Assembly: GCA_021824575.1 (NCBI GenBank)
Contig: JAKAKJ010000005.1
Span: 1-64,000 of the forward strand
Direction of reading: 5' to 3'
Origin: Chloroflexota bacterium
GTDB lineage: Bacteria; Chloroflexota; Anaerolineae; Anaerolineales; Villigracilaceae
DNA: 64,000 nucleotides
The notes under the pieces were generated by a model. It did no database searches, was not told where the DNA came from, and saw only the letters and a program-made list of their open reading frames with translations. Position numbers and translations under genes: made by a program. Shown piece after piece: positions 42,903 through 52,792 of this stretch; position 1 is the first letter of the stretch; each line of letters opens with the position of its first letter.

Positions 42903-44429
42903 TTATTTTGCGAACTCGGTTGCCCGCGTCTCGCGGATGACCGTGACTTTGATCTGTCCCGGATATTGCATGGTCTCTTCGATCTTTTTGGCAATATCCC
43001 GCGCCAGCCGGGCAGAGGCAAGGTCATCAATATTTTCCGGCTTGACGATGACGCGCACTTCGCGCCCGGCCTGGATGGCAAAGGCCTCCTGCACACCTTC
43101 GAATGATTCAGATAATTCTTCGAGCGTGCGGATGCGTTTGATGTACGCTTCCAAATCTTCGCGGCGGGCGCCGGGACGTGCGCCTGAAATGGCATCTGCC
43201 GCTTCGGCGATGACCGCCTCGATGCTGAGTTGATCCACCTCATGATGGTGCGACTCGATTGCGTTGACGACAATTGAGTTCACGCCATAGCGGCGGCAGT
43301 ATTCCGCGCCGAGTTTCGCGTGCGTGCCTTCCTGGTTATGGTCCATCGCCTTCCCAATATCGTGCAGGAAGCCGCCTTGTTTGGAAAGTTCCACGTTCGC
43401 GCCAATCTCTGCGGCAAGAATTCCGGCCAGTTTTGAAACTTCCACGGCGTGCGCCAGTTGATTCTGCCCGTATGAAGTTCGGAATTTCAAGCGCCCCATC
43501 ATGCGTAAAACTTCAGGGTGCAGACCCGCGATGCCCGCGTCGAAAGCCGCCTGTTCGCCAGCCTCGTTGATGATCTTGTCAACGGCTTTGGTTTCTTCCT
43601 CGATGATCTTCTCGATGTGAGCTGGATGAATGCGTCCATCCACGGTCAGGCGGGCAAGAGAGCGGCGCGCGATCTCGCGCCGCACGGAGTCAAAGCAGGA
43701 GATGGTAACAGCTTCCGGTGTGTCGTCCACGATCACATCCACGCCCGCGGCCTGTTCAAAGGCTTTGATGTTGCGTCCATTGCGGCCCACGATGCGGCCT
43801 TTCATTTCCTCGTTTGGCAGCGGCACGACCGCCGAAGTGACTTCGGCCACATGCTCGGATGCCACGCGTTGGATCGCGTCCGCGATCAGTTTGCGGGCGC
43901 GCTTCTCGCCTTCTTCGCGCGCCTCCGCTTCGATCTGGCGATAGATGCGGGCCATATCCGCGCGTGCTTCTTTTTCAACGGCAGCGAACAATTGCTTGCG
44001 CGCATCCTCCGGTGACATTTGCGCGATCTGCTGGAGTTTGGCAACTTCCTCTTCATACAGTTTTTCGATTTCGTTCGCGCGTTTATCCACGGTGCTTTGA
44101 CGCTTGTTCAAATTTTGTTCGCGCTGCTCGATCTTGTCCGCGCGGCTGTCGAGTTCGGAGCGGCGTCGGTCGAGACGCTCCGATTCTTTTCCAAGCTCAA
44201 TGCGTCGTTCCTTGATCTCACCTTCGGCGGCTTGGACGATCTTTGTCGCGCTTTCACGTGCCTGCGTTTCGATCAGGCGCGCTTGTTCATTGGCAGCCTT
44301 CAAAATGCTGTCTGCCTTGTCCTGCTGGTTTTTGAGGGCGCGTTCCTGTTGAAAGCGATGATAGAAATAGCCTGCGGCCACGCCTACAACCAGCGCAAGA
44401 AAATCAAAAAGGATGCTGATCGGGTTCAT
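42903..44429 (-). CDS. rny: ribonuclease Y
   Basis: The 508-residue endoribonuclease begins RNA decay. It has an N-terminal membrane helix (ILFDFLALVVGVAAGYFYH), a long coiled coil, a KH domain (GRIVGRNGRNIKAFEQAAGVDVIVDDTPEAV) and an HD domain with GGFLHDIGKAMDHNQEGTHAKLG. Length and order are normal. It overlaps the end of recX by 4 bp, a common recX-rny arrangement. Confidence 0.96.
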   Translation of the reverse strand: MNPISILFDFLALVVGVAAGYFYHRFQQERALKNQQDKADSILKAANEQARLIETQARESATKIVQAAEGEIKERRIELGKESERLDRRRSELDSRADKIEQREQNLNKRQSTVDKRANEIEKLYEEEVAKLQQIAQMSPEDARKQLFAAVEKEARADMARIYRQIEAEAREEGEKRARKLIADAIQRVASEHVAEVTSAVVPLPNEEMKGRIVGRNGRNIKAFEQAAGVDVIVDDTPEAVTISCFDSVRREIARRSLARLTVDGRIHPAHIEKIIEEETKAVDKIINEAGEQAAFDAGIAGLHPEVLRMMGRLKFRTSYGQNQLAHAVEVSKLAGILAAEIGANVELSKQGGFLHDIGKAMDHNQEGTHAKLGAEYCRRYGVNSIVVNAIESHHHEVDQLSIEAVIAEAADAISGARPGARREDLEAYIKRIRTLEELSESFEGVQEAFAIQAGREVRVIVKPENIDDLASARLARDIAKKIEETMQYPGQIKVTVIRETRATEFAK

Positions 44430-45079
44430 ACAAATTCCTCATGGTCGAATGAATGTTGCTCCGTGTGCGTCTCGTTCCAGATGCGCGATACAACGGGCGC
44501 GATGACGGAGTACGGGAAGCCGCGGCGGGCGAGGAACTCGGAGAGTTTTTTGCGGAACTCGTTCCATTCCAGGACCTCGAGGCGGCGTGCTTTTTTCAAA
44601 CCTGCTTCATAAGCCAGAGCTTCTTCATCCAAATTGGCCAGCGCGGATTGCGCGGCTTCATTGGACAAGCCCTTTTGTCGAAGCTCCATTTGCAGTGCGC
44701 GCCGGCTGCGTGGACGGAAGGTGCTGCGGTTCTCCACCCAGGTGCGCGCAAATTGATGGTCATCCGCAAGCCGATTTTCCCGCAGACGTTCGAGCGTCTG
44801 CTCGATGGTTTCCTCGGAAAATTTATGCTTGCGTAAATTCTGTCTGATCTCGGACTCGGACCGCGCCCGGTAGCTCAGGAAGAGCAGCGCTTGTTGATAA
44901 GCGCGTTCGTGCATATCCTCGGTTTGGAGCGAGGCCATTTTGTCCTCGCTTAATTCCTGCCCGATTTTCAGCCAGGCTGATACGATGCGCGCCAGACTGA
45001 AAGCATATTCACCATCGAGGTGGATATTCACCCGGTTGGGATCGCGCTTTTGTGGTTCGATGGCAGTGATCTTTGCCAT
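44426..45079 (-). CDS. recX: regulatory protein RecX
   Basis: The 217-residue protein shows the RecX pattern of three-helix repeats: LFLSYRARSESEIRQNLRKHKFSEETIEQTLERL, FARTWVENRSTFRPRSRRALQMELRQKGLS, and KKLSEFLARRGFPYSVIAPVV. RecX modulates RecA filaments. recA is not adjacent within the window. A terminator-like hairpin and TTTTTATTT lie immediately before the ATG. Confidence 0.85.
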   Translation of the reverse strand: MAKITAIEPQKRDPNRVNIHLDGEYAFSLARIVSAWLKIGQELSEDKMASLQTEDMHERAYQQALLFLSYRARSESEIRQNLRKHKFSEETIEQTLERLRENRLADDHQFARTWVENRSTFRPRSRRALQMELRQKGLSNEAAQSALANLDEEALAYEAGLKKARRLEVLEWNEFRKKLSEFLARRGFPYSVIAPVVSRIWNETHTEQHSFDHEEFV

Positions 45080-45600
45080 AAATAAAAACAGCCGAGAGCC
45101 TGCCGAAGCGGCCTCAGCTGCGTTTCGATTCTGGATGTGTGAAAATGGCCCCAGGTCCCGTACGAAGCGGGCAGGGAAGAGACAATTATTGCGTGAAGAA
45201 TTATGTCACGCCAGTCATTAATAGAATCCAAAAGGGCATTCTGTCAAATGATCCGTCCAATAAAGACGGCGACTTTCAAAATCTCCTGAAGCCAGTGGTG
45301 CTCAGATATGATCCTACTTTTAGAGCGGGTTCCAGAGTTCCGTTAGCAAGCCAGGCCGCCGAAGCGGCGGAAGTGTTCAATCAATCCTTGCGGATTGGTT
45401 GGTATTATACATGATTTTTAATATTTTGTTTCGGCACGACTGCCGGCTTTTCCGATTTCGTGAAGTTCAGAACTTTTTCCTGTTTATGGGGTAAGTTAAA
45501 TGGGAGTGATTGGCATTGACCAGGATATGACAAATGCAACTGGTTAAAACCCGACCGTTGTGCCATAATTCACAATGAAGTGATAATCAAAGGAGGCCTT
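45080..45600. other. 520-bp intergenic region with structured recX leader
   Basis: On the minus strand TATAAT (45404-45409) is followed by about 310 nt ending in a hairpin (GAGGCCGCTTCGGCAGGCTC core near 45095-45118) and TTTTTATTT just before recX. A second hairpin CCGCCGCTTCGGCGG lies near 45357-45371. No coding frame convinces. On the plus strand a CATAAT element and AAAGGAGG precede maeB. Confidence 0.5.
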
Positions 45601-47880
45601 ATGGCAAAAATCACACGTGAAGATGCGCTTGAATATCACCGCCTAAAAGGGAAACCCGGCAAGATCGCGGTTGTGCCCACCAAACCAATGGACACACAAC
45701 GCGACCTGAGTCTGGCGTACACGCCTGGCGTAGCTGAGCCAGTGTTGGATATTGAGAAGGACGCCGAGCTGGCTTACGAATACACCTCGAAAGGCAATCT
45801 GGTTGCAGTCCTTACCAATGGAACAGCCATCCTTGGATTGGGCGATCGCGGGGCATTGGCTGCCAAGCCGGTGATGGAGGGCAAGGGCGTTCTCTTTAAG
45901 AAATTTGCCGATGTGGATGTGTTCGATATTGAAGTCAACACACATGACCCGGATGAGGTCATTAAAGTCGCTGCTTTGATTGCGCCGACGTTTGGCGGAA
46001 TCAACCTTGAAGATATCAAAGCGCCGGAATGCTTTTATGTCGAAGAGACACTCAAAAGCATGCTGGATATCCCGGTCTTTCACGACGACCAGCATGGAAC
46101 TGCCATCATCTCCTCAGCCGGGCTGGCCAACGCCCTCGAAATTGTCGGTAAGAAGCACAGTGAAATCCGCATTACGATCTCAGGTGCGGGCGCGTCTGCC
46201 ATTTCGTGCGCGGAACTTGCCATCCGCTGGGGCGTGAAACGCGAGAACATCATGCTTGTTGACTCCAAGGGCGTGGTCTATAAAGGCCGTAAGGAAGGCA
46301 TGAACAAATATAAGGAGCGCTTCCTGGTCGAGACGGATGCGCGTACGCTCGCCGATGCAGTGCGCGGCGCGGACGTTTTCTATGGCCTTTCCGTTGCCAA
46401 TGTGTTGACTCCGGACATGGTCAAATCCATGGCGAAGGACCCGATTGTGTTTGCCATGGCGAATCCTGACCCTGAGATCAATCCCGATCTGGCAAAGGAA
46501 GCGCGCAAGGATATCATTATTGCTACAGGCCGCTCAGATTACACGAATCAAATCAACAACGTTCTCGGATTCCCGTTCATCTTCCGCGGCGCGCTCGATG
46601 TCCGCGCGAAAGCCATCAATGACGAGATGAAGTTCGCGGCTTCCAAAGCGCTTGCCGCGCTGGCCAAGGAAGATGTTCCCGATTCGGTCCTGCGCGCGTA
46701 TGGCGTGGACAGCATCAAGTTCGGGCGCGACTACATCATTCCGAAGGCGCTTGATCCCCGCGTGTTGTTGTGGGAAGCGCCAGCCGTCGCAGAAACAGCC
46801 ATGAAGACCGGCGTCGCGCGCAAGACGATTGACATCAGCGAATATCGCGAACAACTCGCATATCGTCAGGGCAAGGGCGAACAGGTTCGTTACTTCTTCC
46901 AGAACAAGGCCCGCTCATCGGGTGGAGTGAAGCGTGTTGTGTTCGGGGAAGGCGAAGAGCAGAAGATCATCCGCGCTGCATATCAGGTCAAGGAAGAAGG
47001 CATTGCCACGCCGATTCTGATTGGGCGCCCCGGTGTTATCGCGGAGCAGCTTGGTAACCTTGGCATAGACTATAAGCCGATCATTACTGATCCGTCCGAC
47101 TTCAAGAATCTCGATAAGTATGCTGCAGCCTATTACGAAATGCGCAGCCGCAAAGGCCTGACGATGAGGGACGCGGTCAAAAAGGTCAGCGATCCGAACG
47201 TCCTCGGTCCGATGATGGTCAAAATGGGCGATGCGGACGCGTTCGTCTCCGGCCTGACATATGATTATCCCGAGGTCATTCGCCCGGCTTTGCAGATTCA
47301 TCATACTGCCAAGGACGCGGCCCGTGCGGCTGGCGTCTACTTGATGATCGTCGAAGATCGCGTTTATCTCTTCACCGACGCGACGGTCAACATTGATCCA
47401 TCAGCGGAAGACCTGGCCGAAGTTGCCTGCCTCGCGGCGGACTTTGCACGGAAGCTGGAGATCGAGCCGCGCGTGGCGTTCCTGTCATTCTCGAATTTTG
47501 GCTCCACGCCGCATCCGCTTTCGGATAAGGTGCGGGAGGCTGTTAAATTGACCCGATCGCGCTGCCCTGACCTTGCTGTGGATGGTGAGATGCAAGCCGA
47601 CACTGCGGTTGTGCCAGAGATTGTTGATGAACGCTATCCGTTCAGCGCGGTCAAGGATGCAAACGTATTGGTCTTCCCGTCGCTTGAATCGGCGAACATT
47701 GCATACAAACTGTTGGCGCGGCTTGGCAAAGCAAAAGCCATTGGCCCGATCCTGTTGGGTATGGGCGCACCGGTCCATGTATTGCAAACCGGTGACGATG
47801 TGAATGCCATCGTTCAGATCGCGGCGGTTGCTGTCATGGATGTGATGGGACGCGAAGAGAAAGCAAAGAAAAGCAAGTAA
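45601..47880 (+). CDS. maeB: NADP-type malic enzyme with phosphotransacetylase-like C-terminal domain
   Basis: The 759-residue protein oxidatively decarboxylates malate to pyruvate. The N-terminal 420 residues carry malic enzyme motifs: [56 protein letters not shown] and the NAD(P)-binding [13 protein letters not shown]. The rest resembles phosphate acetyltransferase ([33 protein letters not shown]-like) and is regulatory in known MaeB proteins. The start at 45601 follows AAAGGAGG. A terminator follows. Confidence 0.95.
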   Translation: MAKITREDALEYHRLKGKPGKIAVVPTKPMDTQRDLSLAYTPGVAEPVLDIEKDAELAYEYTSKGNLVAVLTNGTAILGLGDRGALAAKPVMEGKGVLFKKFADVDVFDIEVNTHDPDEVIKVAALIAPTFGGINLEDIKAPECFYVEETLKSMLDIPVFHDDQHGTAIISSAGLANALEIVGKKHSEIRITISGAGASAISCAELAIRWGVKRENIMLVDSKGVVYKGRKEGMNKYKERFLVETDARTLADAVRGADVFYGLSVANVLTPDMVKSMAKDPIVFAMANPDPEINPDLAKEARKDIIIATGRSDYTNQINNVLGFPFIFRGALDVRAKAINDEMKFAASKALAALAKEDVPDSVLRAYGVDSIKFGRDYIIPKALDPRVLLWEAPAVAETAMKTGVARKTIDISEYREQLAYRQGKGEQVRYFFQNKARSSGGVKRVVFGEGEEQKIIRAAYQVKEEGIATPILIGRPGVIAEQLGNLGIDYKPIITDPSDFKNLDKYAAAYYEMRSRKGLTMRDAVKKVSDPNVLGPMMVKMGDADAFVSGLTYDYPEVIRPALQIHHTAKDAARAAGVYLMIVEDRVYLFTDATVNIDPSAEDLAEVACLAADFARKLEIEPRVAFLSFSNFGSTPHPLSDKVREAVKLTRSRCPDLAVDGEMQADTAVVPEIVDERYPFSAVKDANVLVFPSLESANIAYKLLARLGKAKAIGPILLGMGAPVHVLQTGDDVNAIVQIAAVAVMDVMGREEKAKKSK

Positions 47881-47900
47881 ACAGTAAAAGGTAGGAAACA

Positions 47901-47940
47901 AAGACCTCGGAGATAATCAAAATCTCCGAGGTCTTCTATT
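47901..47940 (+). terminator. terminator after maeB
   Basis: A perfect 14-bp stem (47901-47914 with 47922-47935) is followed by CTATT. Confidence 0.8.
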
Positions 47941-48006
47941 GCGAGAGTCTTTGCAAGCGAATGAGAGAAACAATGCATAAACTTATTGTTCAAAGGAGTT
48001 GCATTT

Positions 48007-48561
48007 ATGAACAAAATCAAAAATATTGCAAGGATCTGGCTTCCCTTTGCAGTTGTGACTTCAGCATTCTGTGGATTGGCATATTTATTGGTGCAACAAT
48101 CCATGCGGATGGGGTTGAACGATCCGCAAATCCAAATGGCCGAAGATACTGCTTTGGCGTTGAATAATGGCGCGACGGTTGATTCGGTAATAGCTGGCCA
48201 GAAAGTGGAAATCTCCGCAAGCCTCGCACCGTTCATCGTGGTGTATGACACGAGTGGAAAAGCTGTCAGTGGCTCTGGATTGTTGAACGGTCAATTACCT
48301 GATTATCCAATCGGCGTGTTAGATGCAGCGAAGCAAAGCGGCGAGAACCGCGTCACATGGCAGCCAAATTCAAACGTCCGCATCGCGTCTGTTTCAGTTC
48401 CTTATAAAGATGGTTTTGTTATTGCTGGACGAAACATGCGCGAAGTGGAGAATCGCGAGAGTAATGTGGAATTGATCGCGTTCCTTGTTTGGCTTGCGAC
48501 GCTGATAGCAACATTTATTGTGATAGCCTTCGGCGAAATATTCCTCGCCGAGAATAAATAA
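48007..48561 (+). CDS. membrane protein with extracytoplasmic domain, function unknown
   Basis: The 184-residue protein has an N-terminal helix (IWLPFAVVTSAFCGLAYLLV), a loop of about 120 residues outside the membrane (EISASLAPFIVVYDTSGKAVSGSG ... VASVSVPYKDGFVIAGRNMRE) and a C-terminal helix. The loop reminds of single-domain sensor (PAS/Cache-like) modules, but no output domain follows. AAAGGAG precedes the ATG at 48007. It has a strong terminator and ends just upstream of the kdp operator; a link with kdp is inferred only from position. Confidence 0.65.
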   Translation: MNKIKNIARIWLPFAVVTSAFCGLAYLLVQQSMRMGLNDPQIQMAEDTALALNNGATVDSVIAGQKVEISASLAPFIVVYDTSGKAVSGSGLLNGQLPDYPIGVLDAAKQSGENRVTWQPNSNVRIASVSVPYKDGFVIAGRNMREVENRESNVELIAFLVWLATLIATFIVIAFGEIFLAENK

Positions 48562-48597
48562 TATTAGCCCCTGAGATTTCTCAGGGGCTAATATTAT
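48560..48597 (+). terminator. terminator upstream of kdp
   Basis: A 16-bp perfect stem (48560-48575 with 48580-48595) with a 4-nt ATTT loop is followed by ATTTATTT. Confidence 0.85.
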
Positions 48598-48619
48598 TTA
48601 TTTAATGGAAAGCAGGGTG

Positions 48620-48690
48620 GTTTTTGACGCGTTCTTGACATCCGTCGCTACATTCTTGTCCGCAATTTGACACGAAATTACATAGTATTA
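48620..48690 (+). promoter_or_regulatory. kdp operator array 1 and promoter
   Basis: TTGAC, TTGAC, TTGTC and TTGAC boxes begin at 48624, 48635, 48656 and 48667, spaced 11, 21 and 11 bp. Flanks are T-rich (TTTTTGACGC, TTCTTGACA, TTCTTGTC, ATTTGACA). A -10-like TAGTAT starts 16 bp after the last box. No good -35 element exists, so an activator bound to the boxes may replace it. The leader ORF of the kdp operon starts at 48718. Confidence 0.75.
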
Positions 48691-48717
48691 AAAGTCCAAT
48701 CTTACTGTGGAGGCAGC

Positions 48718-48816
48718 ATGAGCGATCTCATCTATATTGGTCTTACCTTTTTGCTTTTGGCCCTGAGCTATTTGTTCATCATCGCCTGTGAGCGCCTGAT
48801 GGAGGATCAGTCATGA
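48718..48816 (+). CDS. small membrane protein preceding kdpF
   Basis: The 32-residue frame encodes one hydrophobic helix (IYIGLTFLLLALSYLFIIA) followed by CERLMEDQS. Such small proteins, ending in a C-[DE]-R-L-like motif, often precede kdpF in other bacteria but have no known function. GTGGAGGCAGC lies before the ATG. The stop overlaps the kdpF start (ATGA). Confidence 0.7.
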   Translation: MSDLIYIGLTFLLLALSYLFIIACERLMEDQS

Positions 48817-48905
48817 ACCTGTTGTATCTTGTTGTCGGACTGGTTACTTTGATACTGTTCATTTATCTGGTGCTGGCGCTGGTTAAGCCGGAGTGGTTCG
48901 GATGA
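48813..48905 (+). CDS. kdpF: KdpF, small subunit of the potassium ATPase
   Basis: The 30-residue peptide reads as one helix (LLYLVVGLVTLILFIYLVLAL) with the KPEWFG end typical of KdpF, which stabilises the KdpABC complex. It overlaps both the preceding small gene and kdpA by 4 bp. Confidence 0.9.
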   Translation: MNLLYLVVGLVTLILFIYLVLALVKPEWFG

Positions 48906-50647
48906 ATCCTTATAGTTGGTTTCAACTCATTTTTTATTTCGTTGTTTTATTCCTGCTGGTAAAGCCGCTGGGGTTTTTCATGGCTCACGTGTATCAAGGC
49001 GAGCGGACTTTTCTCGATCCGGTCTTTGGCCCGCTGGAGCGGTTGATTTATCGCCTCGGCGGTGTCCATGCGGATGAAGAAATGAATTGGAAAGTCTATG
49101 CCATCGCCTTGATGGTTTTCAACGTTCTTGGATTATTGGTGGTGTATGGCTTGCAGCGTGTGCAGGGATTTTTGCCGCTTAATCCGCAAAGTCTCGGCGC
49201 GGTCTCGCCTGATTCTTCATGGAATACCGCAGTCAGTTTTGCAAGCAATACGAACTGGCAGGGCTACGGCGGCGAGACGACCATGAGTTATCTCACGCAG
49301 ATGATGGCGATGACGGTGCAGAATTTTGTCTCCGCTGCGACCGGCATGGCAGCGCTGGCCGCGATGATTCGCGGCATCGCCCGCCACACAACGGATAAGA
49401 TCGGCAATTTCTGGGTTGATTTGACGCGCACCGTTCTTTATATTTTATTGCCGCTGGCTTTTGTGCTGGCTCTTGCGCTTGTGTCGCAAGGCGTTGTGCA
49501 AACTTTCAGCCAATATCAAACTGCGAATTTATTGCAGCCGATCACGGACGCAAGCGGAAAATCGGTGACCACTCAAACGCTGGCTGTTGGTCCCGCGGCA
49601 TCGCAAATTGCAATCAAGCAATTGGGAACCAACGGTGGCGGATTCTTCAACACCAATTCGACTCATCCGTTCGAGAATCCAACGCCGTTCTCGAATTTTC
49701 TTGAGATGCTTTCCATTCTGCTCATTCCCGCCGCGTTGTGTTACACGTTTGGAAAAATGGTTGGCGACACGCGCCAGGGCTGGGCGATTCTGATCGCGAT
49801 GACAGTGATCTTTGTGGCATTGCTGTCGGTCAGTGTTTGGACAGAACAAAACGGCAATCCTGCCATTGCGAAAATGGGCGTGGACATTCAACAAAGCAAT
49901 ATCAATCCGGGCGGAAACATGGAAGGCAAGGAAGTCCGCTTTGGTGTGGCGAATTCCGCATTGTGGGGAGCGGCCACAACTGCTGCATCGAACGGCTCGG
50001 TTGATTCCATGCACGACTCTTACATGCCGCTTGGCGGATTGATCGAAATGTGGCTGATTCATTTGGGCGAAGTCATTTATGGAGGTGTTGGTTCCGGATT
50101 GTACGGAATGCTGGCATTTGTCATCGTGGCTGTTTTTGTTGCTGGCCTGATGGTCGGACGCACGCCGGAATATTTGGGCAAAAAGATCGAAGCGTATGAA
50201 ATGAAAATGGCTTCGCTGATTCTTTTGATTCCGGTTTTCACGGCTCTGGTTGGGACTGCAATCGGAGTTTTGACTCCGGCCGGCCAATCCAGCGTTCTCA
50301 ATCCCGGTCCTCACGGATTCAGCGAAATCCTGTATGCATTCTCCTCCGCCAGCGGAAATAACGGAAGCGCCTTTGCCGGGCTTAATGCAAATACGCCTTT
50401 CTATAACACGGCATTGGGAATCATCATGTTCATCGCGCGTTATTGGCTGATGATTCCTGCGTTGGCAATCGGCGGTTCGCTGGCGCGCAAGAAAAAAGTT
50501 CCGGCCAGCGCGGGGACGCTGCCGACTCACACTCCGCTTTTTATCGCATGGACCATCGGCGTTGTGATCATCGTTGGCGCGCTCGGATTTTTACCGGCTC
50601 TCGCACTCGGACCGATCGTCGAACATTTGATGATCTTTGCTCATTAA
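48902..50647 (+). CDS. kdpA: KdpA, potassium-binding subunit
   Basis: The 581-residue polytopic protein is the ion-selective channel subunit. It has the family segments KPLGFFMAHVYQGERTFLDPV near the start, TSFATNTNWQGYGGE-like FASNTNWQGYGGETTMSY, KQLGTNGGGFFNTNSTHPFENPT and the late GLNANTPFYNTALG. Length is normal. The ATG at 48902 overlaps kdpF. GGAG lies at 48889-48892. Confidence 0.97.
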   Translation: MNPYSWFQLIFYFVVLFLLVKPLGFFMAHVYQGERTFLDPVFGPLERLIYRLGGVHADEEMNWKVYAIALMVFNVLGLLVVYGLQRVQGFLPLNPQSLGAVSPDSSWNTAVSFASNTNWQGYGGETTMSYLTQMMAMTVQNFVSAATGMAALAAMIRGIARHTTDKIGNFWVDLTRTVLYILLPLAFVLALALVSQGVVQTFSQYQTANLLQPITDASGKSVTTQTLAVGPAASQIAIKQLGTNGGGFFNTNSTHPFENPTPFSNFLEMLSILLIPAALCYTFGKMVGDTRQGWAILIAMTVIFVALLSVSVWTEQNGNPAIAKMGVDIQQSNINPGGNMEGKEVRFGVANSALWGAATTAASNGSVDSMHDSYMPLGGLIEMWLIHLGEVIYGGVGSGLYGMLAFVIVAVFVAGLMVGRTPEYLGKKIEAYEMKMASLILLIPVFTALVGTAIGVLTPAGQSSVLNPGPHGFSEILYAFSSASGNNGSAFAGLNANTPFYNTALGIIMFIARYWLMIPALAIGGSLARKKKVPASAGTLPTHTPLFIAWTIGVVIIVGALGFLPALALGPIVEHLMIFAH

Positions 50648-50691
50648 GTTTCCATGCTCTCGACGGCTTGAGCAGAAATTGGATTTAGAGA

Positions 50692-52779
50692 ATGAATAAC
50701 CAACTCAAAAAACAACCCACATTTCGACGCGAACTTTATCAACGCGCCGTCCTTGATTCTTTTGTCAAACTCAACCCGCGCTGGATGGTTCGCAATCCAG
50801 TCATGTTCGTGGTCGAAGTTGGCAGTGTGCTGACCACTGCTTTGTGGGTTCAAGCCTTATTCGGCAAAGGTGAAGCGCCGACCGGGTTTATTGCAACTGT
50901 CGCTATTTGGTTGTGGTTCACAGTTTTATTTGCAAACTTTTCTGAAGCCGTCGCAGAGGGACGCGGCAAAGCGCAGGCTGAAGCGTTACGAAAAACCCGT
51001 CAGACCACGCAAGCGAAAAAGTTAAAGACGGCCAATCGTGAATCCCAATATGAACTCGTGGCTTCGGCTTCGCTGCGCAAGGATGATATCTATCTTGTGG
51101 AGGCCGGTGACGTCATTTCTGTGGATGGCGAGATCATCGAGGGAATCGCGTCTGTGGACGAAAGCGCGGTCACTGGCGAAAGCGCGCCGGTGATTCGTGA
51201 GGCAGGCGGCGACCGTTCCGCGGTTACCGGCGGGACGCGGCTACTATCCGATTGGTTAATCGTGCGCGTGACAGCCAATCCCGGCGAAGGATTCCTCGAC
51301 CGCATGATCGGATTGGTCGAAGGTGCGAAGCGTCAGAAGACGCCGAACGAAATTGCGCTCAATATTTTGCTGGCTGGTTTTACCATCGTCTTTCTGATCG
51401 TGTGTGCCACGCTGCTGCCTTACTCCTTATACAGCGTTCAAATTGCCGGTAAAGGCGTGCCTATCACGATCACAGTGTTGGTCGCGTTGCTGGTTTGTTT
51501 GATTCCCACCACCATCGGCGGATTGCTTTCCGCCATCGGCATTGCCGGAATGGATCGCATGATTCAACGCAACGTGATTGCCATGTCGGGGCGCGCCGTT
51601 GAAGCCGCAGGCGATGTGGACGTATTGCTGCTCGATAAAACAGGGACGATCACGCTCGGCAATCGTCAGGCTGTGGATTTGATTCCGGTGAATGGAGTCC
51701 CTGCACAGGAATTGGCTGAAGCCGCGCAACTCGCCTCGTTGGCGGATGAAACTCCGGAGGGCCGCTCAATCGTTGTCCTCGCCAAGGAAAAATTTGGTTT
51801 GCGCGGACGCACCATGGGGTCCAGCGAAGAGGCGCCCGAGGGAATGCACTTTGTCCCGTTCACCGCGCAGACTCGCATGTCTGGCGTGGACTTCGATGGC
51901 ACATCCATCCGCAAAGGCGCACCGGACACAATGATGACTCTCGTTCAATCAAACGGCCACCCTGTTCCAGCGGATTTGCAAACCAATGTGGATTCCATCG
52001 CACGTGCAGGCGGTACACCGCTGGTCGTGGCACGCAATGGCAACGCGTTGGGCGTGATCCATTTGAAGGATATTGTCAAAGGCGGCATCAACGAACGCTT
52101 CGCGCATTTGCGCAAAATGGGAATCAAAACCGTGATGATCACTGGTGATAACCCATTGACTGCCGCGGCGATTGCGGCTGAGGCAGGTGTGGACGATTTT
52201 CTTGCCCAAGCCACGCCTGAGACAAAGTTGAAGCTGATCCGTGAATATCAAGGCGGCGGGCGGCTGGTCGCGATGACCGGCGACGGCACGAATGATGCGC
52301 CCGCGCTGGCCCAGGCGGATGTCGCGGTTGCGATGAATACCGGCACACAACCCGCGCGTGAAGCCGCCAACATGGTTGACCTCGACAGCAATCCCACGAA
52401 GTTAATTGAAATCGTCGAGATTGGAAAACAATTGTTGATGACGCGCGGCGCGCTGACAACGTTCAGCATTGCGAATGATGTCTCAAAATATTTTGCGATC
52501 ATTCCTGCCGCGTTTGCTTCGACGTATCCGGTTTTGAATGTGCTCAACATTATGCATCTTGCAACCCCGCAAAGTGCCATTTTATCGGCGGTGATTTTCA
52601 ACGCCCTGATCATTATTGCTTTGATCCCGCTGGCATTGCGCGGCGTGCCATATCGTCCGGTCGGCGCGGCGCAGCTTCTGCGCGACAACTTGTTGATCTA
52701 CGGCCTTGGTGGTTTGATCGCGCCGTTCATTGGAATCAAATTAATTGACATGCTGCTGGTGACCTTGCATTTGGTTTGA
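50692..52779 (+). CDS. kdpB: KdpB, P-type ATPase subunit
   Basis: The 695-residue protein hydrolyses ATP and drives K+ transport. It has the actuator motif TGES, the phosphorylated Asp315 in [11 protein letters not shown], the nucleotide-binding domain and [22 protein letters not shown], all as in P-type ATPases. Ser/Thr and Asp residues in the transmembrane segments are typical of KdpB. No abnormalities are seen. It follows kdpA by 44 bp. Confidence 0.97.
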   Translation: MNNQLKKQPTFRRELYQRAVLDSFVKLNPRWMVRNPVMFVVEVGSVLTTALWVQALFGKGEAPTGFIATVAIWLWFTVLFANFSEAVAEGRGKAQAEALRKTRQTTQAKKLKTANRESQYELVASASLRKDDIYLVEAGDVISVDGEIIEGIASVDESAVTGESAPVIREAGGDRSAVTGGTRLLSDWLIVRVTANPGEGFLDRMIGLVEGAKRQKTPNEIALNILLAGFTIVFLIVCATLLPYSLYSVQIAGKGVPITITVLVALLVCLIPTTIGGLLSAIGIAGMDRMIQRNVIAMSGRAVEAAGDVDVLLLDKTGTITLGNRQAVDLIPVNGVPAQELAEAAQLASLADETPEGRSIVVLAKEKFGLRGRTMGSSEEAPEGMHFVPFTAQTRMSGVDFDGTSIRKGAPDTMMTLVQSNGHPVPADLQTNVDSIARAGGTPLVVARNGNALGVIHLKDIVKGGINERFAHLRKMGIKTVMITGDNPLTAAAIAAEAGVDDFLAQATPETKLKLIREYQGGGRLVAMTGDGTNDAPALAQADVAVAMNTGTQPAREAANMVDLDSNPTKLIEIVEIGKQLLMTRGALTTFSIANDVSKYFAIIPAAFASTYPVLNVLNIMHLATPQSAILSAVIFNALIIIALIPLALRGVPYRPVGAAQLLRDNLLIYGLGGLIAPFIGIKLIDMLLVTLHLV

Positions 52780-52792
52780 AGGAGAGAGAGAA

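Noticed and set aside
45125-45145. GATTCTGGAT, reminiscent of the 5' end of tmRNA
   Set aside because: The flanking bases do not match, and no tag reading frame or tRNA-like 3' half is present in the following 350 bp.
45139-45414. 91-residue plus-strand frame in the recX-maeB gap
   Set aside because: There is no ribosome binding site, and composition and hydrophobicity look random. The region is better explained as a leader on the other strand.
48620-48690. TTGAC repeats as a possible CRISPR-like or iteron array
   Set aside because: The units are only about 5-9 bp, occur four times with 11 and 21 bp spacing and lie at promoters, so an operator explains them better.
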